A DNA stretch of 38,709 nt from Microbacterium sp. ACRRU (GTDB lineage: Bacteria; Actinomycetota; Actinomycetes; Actinomycetales; Microbacteriaceae): contig NZ_JAKRNI010000028.1 of NCBI RefSeq assembly GCF_022346945.1, positions 1-38,709 on the forward strand, written 5' to 3'. Of the stretch, positions 23,479-31,309 are shown piece by piece. The stretch's first letter is position 1. Each line of letters opens with the position of its first letter. Made by a program: the position numbers and the translations under genes. The notes under the pieces were generated by a model that was given only the letters and a program-made list of their open reading frames with translations, had not been told where the DNA came from and made no database searches.

Positions 23479-24901
23479 AGGTCCTCAGCCCGTGTCTCTT
23501 CGATTGCGGGGTTGGCGCGTCGGTCTCGGGCGGAGAGAGAGGCGCGGCCGTGGGTCGGTGCCGTGTGTCTTCCGGCAGAGAGCTGGCGACGTTGCTGAGG
23601 GAGCGAAGTTGCTGCTTCAGCGCCCGGCGCCGACTATTTCTTGCGCTCTGCAGGTCGGCGAAGGTGATCGTTTCGGAGGATCGTTCAGGGGCGATCGCGC
23701 GGCACAGGAATGCGTTGTCGTGGAACAGACGGATATCGCCGAGGTCGCGGGGGTTGTATCGGACGGTGACGTCTTCACCGACGTAGGCGGCGAGGACGGG
23801 CGAGACGTACCGGGTGGAGGCGAACCGGATGCCGTCGCGCTGCACGCGTCTGGTTGCCGTGGCGGTCAGCAGCAGCGCGTCAAGGTCTTCCGGGTGTGCG
23901 GGCATCCGCGGGATGAAGCTCCCGCTGCGCCAGCGCGCGTGCGGTGCCATCCCGGTCGCGGAGTGCGGGCGCTCGTTGTATTCCTCGACGATGAACCGCT
24001 CGAGGACGTCGTCGAGCTGGTGCGAGGTCAACGTGGGGGCGCTGGTGGGTGTGCCGCCGGTACCGTGCGGGATGAAGCCAGGTAGGTGCGGGAGCAATTC
24101 GGTCGTGATGGTGCGGTACAACCGCTCGATCTTCCCGCGACCTTGCGGAACGCCGACCCGCGAGTGAATGAGGCGCACGTGCAGGTCTAGGCACACCTGT
24201 TCGATCCGGGCTGAGGTGAAGTCCGATCCGTGGTCGCTGTAGAGAACATCGGGGAGCCCCGACACCACCCACGAGGCACGTCGTTTCCGGCTCGCGGCCT
24301 GATGAAACGCGAGTGCGGAGCGCTCGGCCGTGGGCGCCGAAACCGCCAGTGCGTATCCGGCGACGGCACGGGAGTAGTCATCGAGCACGATCGTCAGCCA
24401 GGGGCGCACAGGCGTCCGCTTGTCGTCGAGGATCATCATGTCCAGCAGCGTGTGGTCCATCTGCCACTGCTCATTCGGGGCGGTTGTCGTGCGCCGGTAG
24501 ACGAGCTCGAACTTGTCGCGATACGCGGCGTCACCGCCCTCAGCGAGAGCTGTCAGGCCCGGGTCGATAGCGTGCACGATCTGGCGAACGGTCGTGTACC
24601 CAGGAGCTGGCAAACCTCGATCGCGCGCGATATCGCCGACGCGCCGATGGATGTACGCGATGGTGGGAGCCGGCCGGCGCACGGCCAGCGCTTCAACCGC
24701 GGTGATCAGTTCCGCGGGGGTGCGCGAGGTGCCCTTATCTCGGCGAGGCGGTCTTGCGAGCTGCCCCGCATCGATGCGAGCGGCCCATCGTTGCAAGGTT
24801 CGCACCGTGACGCCGGAGTGCTCCGCGATCCGTGTCCACGGCACGCCGTCGAGGTGTTGGCGCACAAGCTCGGCTTTCTGCCGGTCGCTGAGGTGCGCCA
24901 T
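23465..24901 (-). CDS. tniA: TniA-like DDE transposase, module 1
   Basis: 478 residues. An N-terminal helix-turn-helix (WTRIAEHSGVTVRTLQRWAA) is followed by an rve-type catalytic core. The catalytic residues are visible: first Asp in WQMDHTLLD, second Asp in LYSDHGSDF, Glu in PQGRGKIERLY. A Mu-type C-terminal beta domain follows (YVSPVLAAYVGEDVTVRYNP). It ends LRTYASD, like module 2 (LRTYEEE), possibly the part that contacts TniB. It should cut and join transposon ends. The gene follows the resolvase gene by nine bases. Confidence 0.9.
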   Translation of the reverse strand: MAHLSDRQKAELVRQHLDGVPWTRIAEHSGVTVRTLQRWAARIDAGQLARPPRRDKGTSRTPAELITAVEALAVRRPAPTIAYIHRRVGDIARDRGLPAPGYTTVRQIVHAIDPGLTALAEGGDAAYRDKFELVYRRTTTAPNEQWQMDHTLLDMMILDDKRTPVRPWLTIVLDDYSRAVAGYALAVSAPTAERSALAFHQAASRKRRASWVVSGLPDVLYSDHGSDFTSARIEQVCLDLHVRLIHSRVGVPQGRGKIERLYRTITTELLPHLPGFIPHGTGGTPTSAPTLTSHQLDDVLERFIVEEYNERPHSATGMAPHARWRSGSFIPRMPAHPEDLDALLLTATATRRVQRDGIRFASTRYVSPVLAAYVGEDVTVRYNPRDLGDIRLFHDNAFLCRAIAPERSSETITFADLQSARNSRRRALKQQLRSLSNVASSLPEDTRHRPTAAPLSPPETDAPTPQSKRHGLRTYASD

Positions 24902-24910
24902 GATCCCTCG

Positions 24911-25477
24911 TCAGGCCCGCTCGACGTGATCGGCCAGGTGCCGGTAGATCGTCGGCCGGGATACCCCGAAGGTGTCGGCGATCTCCTGCACGGTGTGCGC
25001 ACCCTCGTCGTACATCGCGCGGGCCTGTCGGATCTTCGTCGGCGTCATCTTGAACTTCGGGCCGCCCTTACGTCCCCGAGCTCGCGCCGCCGCAAGGCCA
25101 TCGTGCGTCCGTTCCACAATCAGGTCATGCTCGAACTCGGCGATCGCGGCGAGCATATGGAAGAACAACCTCCCGCCCGGTGTGGTCGTATCGATGCCCT
25201 GGGACAGCGCCCGAAGGCCCACTCCACGCTGTTGTAACTCGTCGGCGATCTGCTTGAGGTTGCGCATGGATCGGCCAAGCCGGTCGAGCTTCGTCACGAC
25301 GAGGGAGTCCCCTTCCCTCAGGTAACCGAGAGCATCGGTCAGCGCGGGTCGCTTCGCCAGAGTGCCGGAGGCGTGCTCGACGAAGATCTTGTCGCAACCG
25401 GCCGCTTCGAGCGCGTCGGTCTGACCGTCGGAATTCTGCTCGCGCGTCGAGACGCGGGCGTATCCGATCGTGGCCAT
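24911..25477 (-). CDS. tniR: Serine resolvase/invertase, module 1
   Basis: 188 residues. The catalytic domain begins MATIGYARVSTREQ with the nucleophile S10 and R8; KLDRLGRSMRNL and RLFFHMLAAIAEFEHDLIVERT are the other family motifs. A C-terminal helix-turn-helix (TVQEIADTFGVSRPTIYRHL) binds the res site. The enzyme should resolve cointegrates made by the transposase. It is the first gene of module 1; a dyad that could be part of its res site lies 10 bases upstream. Confidence 0.93.
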   Translation of the reverse strand: MATIGYARVSTREQNSDGQTDALEAAGCDKIFVEHASGTLAKRPALTDALGYLREGDSLVVTKLDRLGRSMRNLKQIADELQQRGVGLRALSQGIDTTTPGGRLFFHMLAAIAEFEHDLIVERTHDGLAAARARGRKGGPKFKMTPTKIRQARAMYDEGAHTVQEIADTFGVSRPTIYRHLADHVERA

Positions 25478-25486
25478 GTCCTCAGC

Positions 25487-25511
25487 GTAACGCGAACGCC
25501 GGCTTCGTTAC
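25487..25511. promoter_or_regulatory. Possible resolvase (res) subsite, module 1
   Basis: GTAACG (25487-25492) and CGTTAC (25506-25511) form an inverted repeat spanning 25 bases directly upstream of the resolvase gene, where res sites of this type of element usually lie. The inner bases show little symmetry. The assignment is by position and dyad only. Confidence 0.35.
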
Positions 25512-25610
25512 ATAGTTTGCGGACACGGGTTGTGAGACACGACTCGCGGAAGCAGCTCTGTGGAGTTGCTTGCTCGGTGGCGGCGTTCTGCGGACGCTCG
25601 GTGTCGCTGG

Positions 25611-26420
25611 TTAGCTCCCAAGGATGAGGACGCTGGCGGCAGCCTCCACAACGTCGTCGGTGATCGTTTCGAGCTCGTTGATCTTGAGCACGCGGCTGAT
25701 TTGAGGGAAGAGTCGTTCGAGGAGGCGGAAGTTGCCTCGGGTGATGCGTTCGATGGCGGCGATGGCTTGGGCGTCGGTGAAGTCGTCGGGGTTGAGGGTG
25801 CGTCCGAGGTGTTTCCAGTGTCGATCGAGGACGAAGAGGAGTTCGTCGCGGCCGAGGGCGCGGTAGCGGTGGGAGAAGCCGAGGCGGCTGTAGAGCTGGG
25901 GGTAGTGGCGGAAGCGCTGGTCGATACCGGGCATGCCAATCAGGATCATCGCGAGGTGGGTGCGGTCGTGTTCGTCGCGGAGCAGCTCGAGCGCGGTGGG
26001 CGTGAGCCGCTCGGCTTCGTCGACGATAAGCATCTCGACCCGCCGAGTGGTGTCACCGTTGTGCACGCCGACAACCTTCCCAATTGTGCGCAGGTGCTCG
26101 TCGATGCAGATGCCGACCTTGACCTGCCACTTGCTGATGTCGCGCATGAGGTCTTTGGGTCGCGGCAGCACCTCGGGTGTGTAGAAGACCGTGCGCGAGC
26201 GATGCGCGAGCGCGTTGTGTTTCGCGTCGTCCTCGCCGCGCGGGCCCCACGCGGTGATGTACGGCTCGAGGGTGTCCCAGTTGGCGTAGCGGCGGGCGGA
26301 GTTGGTCTTTCCGACTCCGGCATCACCGTGGCAGATGCCGATGGTGCGCTCCTTCTTCACCGCGTTCGCGAACTCGGTGAAGCGGCGGTGTTCCTTAGTG
26401 ACGATGAAGCTCTGAGTCAT
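25611..26420 (-). CDS. tniB: TniB-like AAA ATPase, module 2
   Basis: 269 residues. Walker A GDAGVGKT near residue 32 and Walker B MLIVDEAE near residue 133, then LAMILIGMPGIDQRFRHYPQ and YSRLGFSHRY, match the module 1 ATPase motif by motif. It starts directly with the ATPase domain (MTQSFIVTKEHRRFTEFAN) and has no N-terminal extension. Its ATG overlaps the transposase stop by one base (TGATG), which couples translation. A longer in-frame reading upstream is only translation of the transposase gene in another frame. Confidence 0.88.
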   Translation of the reverse strand: MTQSFIVTKEHRRFTEFANAVKKERTIGICHGDAGVGKTNSARRYANWDTLEPYITAWGPRGEDDAKHNALAHRSRTVFYTPEVLPRPKDLMRDISKWQVKVGICIDEHLRTIGKVVGVHNGDTTRRVEMLIVDEAERLTPTALELLRDEHDRTHLAMILIGMPGIDQRFRHYPQLYSRLGFSHRYRALGRDELLFVLDRHWKHLGRTLNPDDFTDAQAIAAIERITRGNFRLLERLFPQISRVLKINELETITDDVVEAAASVLILGS

Positions 26421-27802
26421 CACTCCTCCTCGTAGGTGCGGAGTCGTTTCTTGCGCGGGGTGAGGTCCGCGAGGTGGGATTCTTCGCGGTGGGCGGAGGT
26501 GGGGATGCGGTCGTTGAGGGTACGGCGGAGTTCGTGGCGGCGGGCGCGACGGGCGGCTTCGATGTCGCGGAGGCTGAGGCGGATGTTGGGGTGGGCTTCG
26601 TCGACGGCGACACAGATGAAGGTGTCGTGGTCGTATACGCGGATCTCGGAGACGTCGCGGGGGTCGTAGCGGATGGTGACGGTGTGTCCGACGAACGGGG
26701 CGAGGGTGGGCGCGAGGTAGCGCTGGCCCTGAAAGTGGATCCCGTCTCGCTGAACGGTGCGATGCGTGGGCACGGTCAGCAGCAGGCCGTCGAGTTGGTC
26801 GAGTGTGTCGGGCATGCGGGGCATCCAGCCGTCCGCGACCCACGCGTCGCGCGGGGAGATGCCGAGTTCCTGATGGGTGCGCTGGTTGTAGGTGGTGATG
26901 AAGGCACCGATCGCCCTGTCCACGCTCGGGAGATCGAGCACGGGCTGCGGGGTGCGGTTCCCGGGGCCGAGGTGGCCGGGGAGGGTTGGGAGGACCTCGG
27001 TGTTGATGGTGCCGAAGAACCGCTCGATCTTGCCGCGCCCTTGGGGTCGGCCGACGGTCGAGAAGATGAGCCGGAGGTGCAGCTCGACGGCGGTGCGTTC
27101 GAGGTGGTGGCTGGTGAAGTCGGACCCGTGATCGACGTGCAGCACGTCGGGGATTCCGCACATCGCCCACGCCGGGTCGGTCTTCCGCCAGATCGCCTGC
27201 CGCAGCGCGAGGGCGGTGTTCAGCGACGAAGGCGCTCCAGTGAAGACCATGTAGCCGCAAATCGCGCGGGAGTGATCATCCATCACGGTCGTCAGCCAGG
27301 GGCGATCGGGCTTCCCATTCGCGCCGACGATGAGGACGTCGAGTTCGGTGTGGTCGGCCTGCCAGATCTGGTTGGGCCGTTCCGCGCGGCGGCGGAACAC
27401 CAACTCGTGCCGGTCGCGGTAGGAAGCGGGGCCCTCCAACGCGAGGGTGACGAGCGCTGGGTCGATCGCCCGCACGATCTGCCGGACGGTGGCGTAGCTG
27501 GGCGCCGGCCTGCCGTCGCACAGGCACTCCTCGGCGGTTAGGCGATGCAGCGTCGCGATCGACGGGCGAGGCCGAGTCAGAGCGAGCCGCTCGATGGCGG
27601 CGACGGTCGCCGGGTCAGTGCGCCGGCCGCCCTTGTCTGTCCTCGTAGTGTCGTCGAGCCCGGCGAGCCCGTCTCGCTTGTAGAGCTGATGCCAGCGCTG
27701 CAGCGTCCGTGTGCCGATGCCACTGTCGCGGGCGAGGGCCGCGAGTGGGACCTGATCTTCGACGTGAAGTCGAAGGATCCGCCACCGCTCGAGGCCGTCC
27801 AT
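26420..27802 (-). CDS. tniA: TniA-like DDE transposase, module 2
   Basis: 460 residues. N-terminal helix-turn-helix (LARDSGIGTRTLQRWHQLYK), rve core with first Asp in WQADHTELD, second Asp in HVDHGSDF and Glu in PQGRGKIERFF, and Mu-type C-terminal domain (YLAPTLAPFVGHTVTIRYDP). It is homologous to module 1 across its length with many substitutions. It lies six bases after its resolvase gene and is coupled to its ATPase gene. Confidence 0.9.
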   Translation of the reverse strand: MDGLERWRILRLHVEDQVPLAALARDSGIGTRTLQRWHQLYKRDGLAGLDDTTRTDKGGRRTDPATVAAIERLALTRPRPSIATLHRLTAEECLCDGRPAPSYATVRQIVRAIDPALVTLALEGPASYRDRHELVFRRRAERPNQIWQADHTELDVLIVGANGKPDRPWLTTVMDDHSRAICGYMVFTGAPSSLNTALALRQAIWRKTDPAWAMCGIPDVLHVDHGSDFTSHHLERTAVELHLRLIFSTVGRPQGRGKIERFFGTINTEVLPTLPGHLGPGNRTPQPVLDLPSVDRAIGAFITTYNQRTHQELGISPRDAWVADGWMPRMPDTLDQLDGLLLTVPTHRTVQRDGIHFQGQRYLAPTLAPFVGHTVTIRYDPRDVSEIRVYDHDTFICVAVDEAHPNIRLSLRDIEAARRARRHELRRTLNDRIPTSAHREESHLADLTPRKKRLRTYEEE

Positions 27803-27808
27803 CGGTCG

Positions 27809-28405
27809 CTACGTCGCTGCACTCTCGCGGGCCGTGTGGGCATGCTGGTGGCGGTAGAGCGTCGCGCGACTCCACCCGACGAGACGAGCAGCGTCCTCAG
27901 CGGTACGCCCGCGCGCTCGCGCATCTGCGGCGATCGCGAGCTTGTCCGCGATCACGACCGGATCCGAAAGAGGCCGACCGAACCGGGTCCCGTTCGCCCG
28001 GGCGGCCGCGATGCCAGCGTTGACCCGTTCCACGATGAGTTCCCGCTCGTACTCCGCGAGCGTGGCGAGCATGTTCAGCATCAGCCGGCCCGTCGACGTC
28101 GATGGATCGATGCCGTCCGAGATCGACCGGACCTGCACCCCGCGCTCGCGCAGCAGGTTCACCGTGTTCAGCACGTCGATCAGGGAGCGGCCGAGCCGGT
28201 CGACTCGCCAGACGACGACGGTGTCGCCGTCCTCGGCGTACTCGAGGAGCTTCTTCATCCCGGTCCGCTCGATCGCGGTCTTGCTCCCCGAGGTGACGTC
28301 CGCGAAGACGTCGCGCTTCTGCACCCCGGCGGCGACGAGCGCGTCGAGCTGCAACTGCGCGTCCTGACTCGACGTACTCACACGCGTGTATCCCAGAAGT
28401 CTCAC
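27809..28405 (-). CDS. tniR: Serine resolvase/invertase, module 2
   Basis: 198 residues from a GTG at 28405: MRLLGYTRVSTSSQ with R8 and nucleophile S10, then WRVDRLGRSLIDVL and RLMLNMLATLAEYERELIVE, and a C-terminal helix-turn-helix (TAEDAARLVGWSRATLYRHQ). A TTG at 28453 would add 16 residues of no family likeness, so the GTG is preferred. Its C-terminal domain differs clearly from module 1, so the two enzymes probably use different res sites. Confidence 0.9.
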   Translation of the reverse strand: MRLLGYTRVSTSSQDAQLQLDALVAAGVQKRDVFADVTSGSKTAIERTGMKKLLEYAEDGDTVVVWRVDRLGRSLIDVLNTVNLLRERGVQVRSISDGIDPSTSTGRLMLNMLATLAEYERELIVERVNAGIAAARANGTRFGRPLSDPVVIADKLAIAADARARGRTAEDAARLVGWSRATLYRHQHAHTARESAAT

Positions 28406-28535
28406 GGTCTCATTCTGACTCGGAAACACCTCCCGCGTCCCCTCCTGAGACAAAACACGGCAAGACGTCTTTCTGAGGCAATAGATGCCCCGAGATCCCG
28501 GACCTGCTGGGCGCCAAACGACCGCGGGGCGGGGC

Positions 28536-28563
28536 GTCTCGCAAAGCTGTACATATTCGAGAC
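28536..28563. promoter_or_regulatory. Possible resolvase (res) subsite, module 2
   Basis: GTCTCG (28536-28541) and CGAGAC (28558-28563) are inverted across a 28-base span, the usual length of a resolvase crossover site, with an A+T-richer centre (GTACATATT). It lies 131 bases upstream of the module 2 resolvase gene. A module edge would then be expected close to or beyond this point. Confidence 0.35.
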
Positions 28564-28612
28564 ACCGATGGGGTCCGGCGGGCGGTGGTGTTTGTCAGCG
28601 CAGGTCTTGGTG

Positions 28613-28822
28613 TCAGCGGGCTACGGGGTTGACGGAGACGATCTCGATGTGGAGGTCGTTCAAGGCGGTAAGCAGCCCCAGGAGGTGCGACTGGTCGGGC
28701 ACGTCGCCAATCAGTCGTGTCAGTCCGTCCGTGTCGGTGTCGATCTCAAACGCAGTGAACGAGTCCGTCAGCGCGGGGCTCATCCGGCCACGAACCATGA
28801 CCTGGTAGATGCGCGCACTCAT
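28613..28822 (-). CDS. Small hypothetical protein (69 residues)
   Basis: The ATG at 28822 follows GGAGG with ideal spacing. The protein reads ARIYQVMVRGRMSPALTDSF, then a strand-helix pattern ending LLTALNDLHIEIVSVNPV. It resembles short actinobacterial proteins with a VRGRxSPxL opening and a GLLxxLxDLxIExxxV end that I cannot name; they look like a single ferredoxin-like alpha/beta unit. It is the last gene of the minus-strand stress cassette, 145 bases after the DUF2382 gene. Confidence 0.68.
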   Translation of the reverse strand: MSARIYQVMVRGRMSPALTDSFTAFEIDTDTDGLTRLIGDVPDQSHLLGLLTALNDLHIEIVSVNPVAR

Positions 28823-28967
28823 TTCGCCTCCCGCGCCCGTCCGTGCCAGCCGGTGATGTTCCATGCTTGCCTGCAACCTTCGTAGAACCTCACCCGGACA
28901 TGGTGATTCCGCGGGTCTCCGGGCGGAGCTGACGACTGATGGCCGGCGGCACTAGCCCACGCCGCGG

Positions 28968-29348
28968 TCATGGAAGGCGGTGTTCGACGACGTCGACGTG
29001 TTCATGTCGGATGGGTTCGCTGACGTGCTGTTCGCTAATGACGTTGGCGACGTTCACGGTGATCTTCTCGACCGGAACGATGCGGGTGGTGACGGTCAGC
29101 TGTTCTTCGCGCAAGACGATCACGATCGGTAGCGTCGGTGCGTTCGACGATACCGAGCTCCGACTGTTCTGGCCGGTGATGGGTGCGCGGGTGATGCGGA
29201 GTTCCTCGCGGCGCACGTCTGCGGTGAACGTGCGCGTTTCGGTGACGATGACCTTCTCGATTCGGATCGCCTCGACGGGGACTGTTTCGGTGCTGACGTG
29301 AAGGTGTTCCTCGTGTCGCACCAGTTCCGGATCGTCGGTCGGGGTCAT
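28968..29348 (-). CDS. DUF2382 (YsnF/AvaK-type) stress protein
   Basis: 126 residues with one DUF2382 domain: LVRHEEHLHVSTETVPVEAI, then EELRITRAPITG, LREEQLTVTTRIVPVEKITV and ending EPIRHEHVDVVEH. The alternating E/H-EE-L-V repeats are characteristic. It resembles the C-terminal part of the PRC-barrel protein upstream in the same cassette, without the PRC domain. Members are linked to desiccation, salt or general stress; biochemical function is unknown. Its ATG overlaps the stop of the 35-residue ORF (ATGA). Confidence 0.85.
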   Translation of the reverse strand: MTPTDDPELVRHEEHLHVSTETVPVEAIRIEKVIVTETRTFTADVRREELRITRAPITGQNSRSSVSSNAPTLPIVIVLREEQLTVTTRIVPVEKITVNVANVISEQHVSEPIRHEHVDVVEHRLP

Positions 29349-29452
29349 CGCCGCGGTGCGGGCGGGCCGACCTGGCGACCACCCGGCCGCGATCGGAACA
29401 GCTTCAGCGCCAGGGGAAGAAGGATCGGAAGTAAGCGGATCAGCTTGTGCAT
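29345..29452 (-). CDS. 35-residue basic membrane-type peptide
   Basis: MHKLIRLLPILLPLALKLFR is followed by a short basic, Pro-rich tail (SRPGGRQVGPPAPRR). An AGGAAA ribosome site lies eight bases before the ATG, and the stop overlaps the DUF2382 start (ATGA), so real translation is likely. The hydrophobic part could be an amphipathic or membrane helix. The tail would lie on the cytoplasmic side. Family not recognised. Confidence 0.6.
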   Translation of the reverse strand: MHKLIRLLPILLPLALKLFRSRPGGRQVGPPAPRR

Positions 29453-29477
29453 GGGTGGTTTCCTGTCAGAGAGGGGT

Positions 29478-29511
29478 GGTGCTGGCCCCGCCAGGGAGCG
29501 GGACCAGCACC
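29478..29511 (-). terminator. Hairpin after the channel-like gene
   Basis: GGTGCTGG pairs with CCAGCACC, extended by an inner CCCGC/GCGGG stem and a short loop. It lies 20 bases beyond the stop of the TM-helix gene (minus strand). No T-tract follows, so it may be a partial terminator or a processing signal inside the cassette. Confidence 0.6.
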
Positions 29512-29530
29512 ACGCGGTGTTCCGGGGCGA

Positions 29531-30307
29531 TCAGACCCGGGGCGGCAGCGTGGGACGCTGCGGCTGGGTGCGGGTGGCGTTCTGGACCTGGTCCTTCGCC
29601 TGCTTGGCCTGCTCCGTAACGCTGGGCGCGTTCTTGGCTTCCTGCTGGATCTTCGGCGCCTCTTCTTCGGCCTTGGTCAGCATCGCTTCCCAACGCTGCT
29701 GCATGGGCTTGATCAGTCCACCACCGGCGCCGACGATGATCACACCGGCGATGATCGCGAGCACGGCGATGAGGATCGGGGTGGTGACGGTCGTGGCGAC
29801 CTCGATCTGGTTCAGCGCGGCGGTGACACCGAGGAACAGGATGAAGATCGCGACGATGTTGGCGAGGATCTTCCCGTACGACAGCCCGCCCAGGGTGTTC
29901 TGGATGAGCCCCTTCGCGCCGGCGGCGATGGCGGCGGCGATCACGATGATGATGATCGCGACGATGATCTTCGGCAGGAACCCGATGATGCCTTCCAGCA
30001 GGTCGCTGACCGGGTTGGGTCCGAACACACCGAACGCGAACTGCAGCACGAACAGCACGAGCGTGTAGTAGACGATCTTCCCGACGATGTCGGACGCGTC
30101 CAGTTTCGACTTGGCCAGTGCCTTCTTGATTCCGCCGCGTTCGACAAGACGGTCGAAGCCGACCTTTTCGAGGAGCTTCTCCAGCCCCTTGGAGATGAGC
30201 TTCGCGACGATGAGGCCGACGATCAGGATCAGCAGGAACAACAGGGCGAGCGGGACGAACGTGATGACCGCGGCCAACGCGTCCTGCAGGATGACAGGGA
30301 TATTCAT
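29531..30307 (-). CDS. Mechanosensitive-channel-like TM-helix protein
   Basis: 258 residues with about five membrane segments (VPLALLFLLILIVGLIVAKL near residue 20, KIVYYTLVLFVLQFAFGVFG near residue 78, IIVAIIIIVIAAAIAAGA near residue 112, NIVAIFILFLGVTAALNQIE, and ILIAVLAIIAGVIIVGAGGG). The KLISKGLEKLLEKVGFDRLV linker and the repeated G-rich helices match the conserved TM-helix repeat proteins related to MscS. It lacks an MscS beta domain, so gating activity is uncertain. The C-terminal tail is polar. It lies within the stress cassette. Confidence 0.8.
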   Translation of the reverse strand: MNIPVILQDALAAVITFVPLALLFLLILIVGLIVAKLISKGLEKLLEKVGFDRLVERGGIKKALAKSKLDASDIVGKIVYYTLVLFVLQFAFGVFGPNPVSDLLEGIIGFLPKIIVAIIIIVIAAAIAAGAKGLIQNTLGGLSYGKILANIVAIFILFLGVTAALNQIEVATTVTTPILIAVLAIIAGVIIVGAGGGLIKPMQQRWEAMLTKAEEEAPKIQQEAKNAPSVTEQAKQAKDQVQNATRTQPQRPTLPPRV

Positions 30308-30407
30308 AGTGGTGACTCTCTTTCAGAGGGATTGGTGACGCACACCGAGTGGGCTCGAGGGTGTCAACGGAATTGCGATTGTTGCGGCGGGGTCAGGGGT
30401 GGGTGAA

Positions 30408-30449
30408 GTCGTGCCGGCCAGGAGCCCGCTCTGAACTGACCGGCACGAC
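30408..30449 (-). terminator. Probable terminator after the PRC-barrel gene
   Basis: GTCGTGCCGG and CCGGCACGAC form a perfect 10-bp stem with a 22-base loop, nine bases beyond the stop of the gene at 30459. The long loop and lack of a T-tract make it less certain as an intrinsic terminator. Confidence 0.55.
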
Positions 30450-30458
30450 AGGGGGGGT

Positions 30459-31250
30459 CTACTTCGAAGGGGTGCTGTCCGCGTCGGGGTCGATCAGCTC
30501 GATCTCTTCGTGAGACACGTCTTCGGTGACCTGCTGCTGGTCGGTGACCGTCTCGGTGCCGAGTCTGACGCGCTCGACCGGGACGGTTTCCTTGCTGGTG
30601 ACGACTCGCTCCCCGGTGAGGACCACTTCGTGCTCCTCCGAGGTGAGCTCCCCGCCGGTCATCGCGTCGCCGAGGTTGGCGTCGGTGATGGGTTCGCGGG
30701 TGACGGTGATCTCTTCGTGGCTGACCGGGACGGTCTTGGTGACCTGCTCGGTGACGATGTGCTTGCGCAGCCGGGCTCGGCCGGTCTCGACCTTCTCTGT
30801 TCCGACGTGCAGCTGCTCCTCAGACCGGGTCATCGCATCGCCGGTGGTGGGACCGGAGGTGTCGTAGCCCTCCGTGTCACGGGGAGCGGCGTTGCCCCGG
30901 TCGGTGTCCTGGTCATACAGTGCCGCGTCAGGGGCGGCGGTGCCGTTGCCGTAGTAGGTGTATAGCGCGTCTTCTTCTTCGCGGCTGATCTCCCCGTCGC
31001 TGTCAATTCGCGGGGCGTCCTTGACCGTATCTTTCGGGTATGCGACACGGACCTGGTAACCATCGAAAGACGCGTCGTCCAGCGGGGCGAAGGTTTCCGA
31101 GGTGCCGAACAGGCCGGTCTTGATGGTGACCCACGTCGGGGTCTGTGCTTCGGCGTCGACATATACCTGGCCGACCGAGCCGATCTTCTCGTCGTCGGAG
31201 CCGTACACGTCGGCGCCGATCAGGTCGTTGATGTTGGTGGTGTCAATCAT
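30459..31250 (-). CDS. PRC-barrel plus DUF2382 stress protein
   Basis: 263 residues. The N-terminal 75 form a PRC-barrel domain (LIGADVYGSDDEKIGSVGQV, VTIKTGLFGTSETFAPLDD). An acidic linker follows, then a DUF2382 domain (MTRSEEQLHVGTEKVETGRA, VTKTVPVSHEEITVTREPI, EHEVVLTGERVVTSKETVPV) ending VSHEEIELIDPDAD. This two-domain layout is common in actinobacterial stress proteins. It shares its DUF2382 part with the single-domain protein at 28968, suggesting duplication within the cassette. Confidence 0.9.
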   Translation of the reverse strand: MIDTTNINDLIGADVYGSDDEKIGSVGQVYVDAEAQTPTWVTIKTGLFGTSETFAPLDDASFDGYQVRVAYPKDTVKDAPRIDSDGEISREEEDALYTYYGNGTAAPDAALYDQDTDRGNAAPRDTEGYDTSGPTTGDAMTRSEEQLHVGTEKVETGRARLRKHIVTEQVTKTVPVSHEEITVTREPITDANLGDAMTGGELTSEEHEVVLTGERVVTSKETVPVERVRLGTETVTDQQQVTEDVSHEEIELIDPDADSTPSK

Positions 31251-31309
31251 GGTGATGGTTCTCTTCTTTCTTCCCGATACGGGCGCCCGGGAGCTCAGGG
31301 TGTGGTGGG

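Larger units (their letters stand above)
22552..28405 (-). mobile_element. Two tandem resolvase-TniA-TniB transposition modules
   Basis: Two complete sets of serine resolvase, DDE transposase and AAA ATPase genes lie head to tail on the minus strand (28405-25611 and 25477-22552), separated by 134 bases. The sets are clearly homologous but well diverged, so this is not a recent duplication. No TniQ-type gene and no passenger gene is visible. The coordinates given are the outer gene limits; I could not establish terminal inverted repeats, so element boundaries are unknown. Confidence 0.7.

Noticed and set aside
22376..25610. Terminal inverted repeats for transposition module 1
   Set aside because: I compared the stretch around 22400-22430 with 25515-25545 and found only scattered matches (GGTCCG against GTCCGC); this is not enough to define ends.
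26474..28885. Long plus-strand reading frames (355 and 446 codons) opposite the second transposase and resolvase
   Set aside because: They mirror the intact minus-strand transposase and resolvase frames, have no recognisable motif, and cross several gene boundaries.
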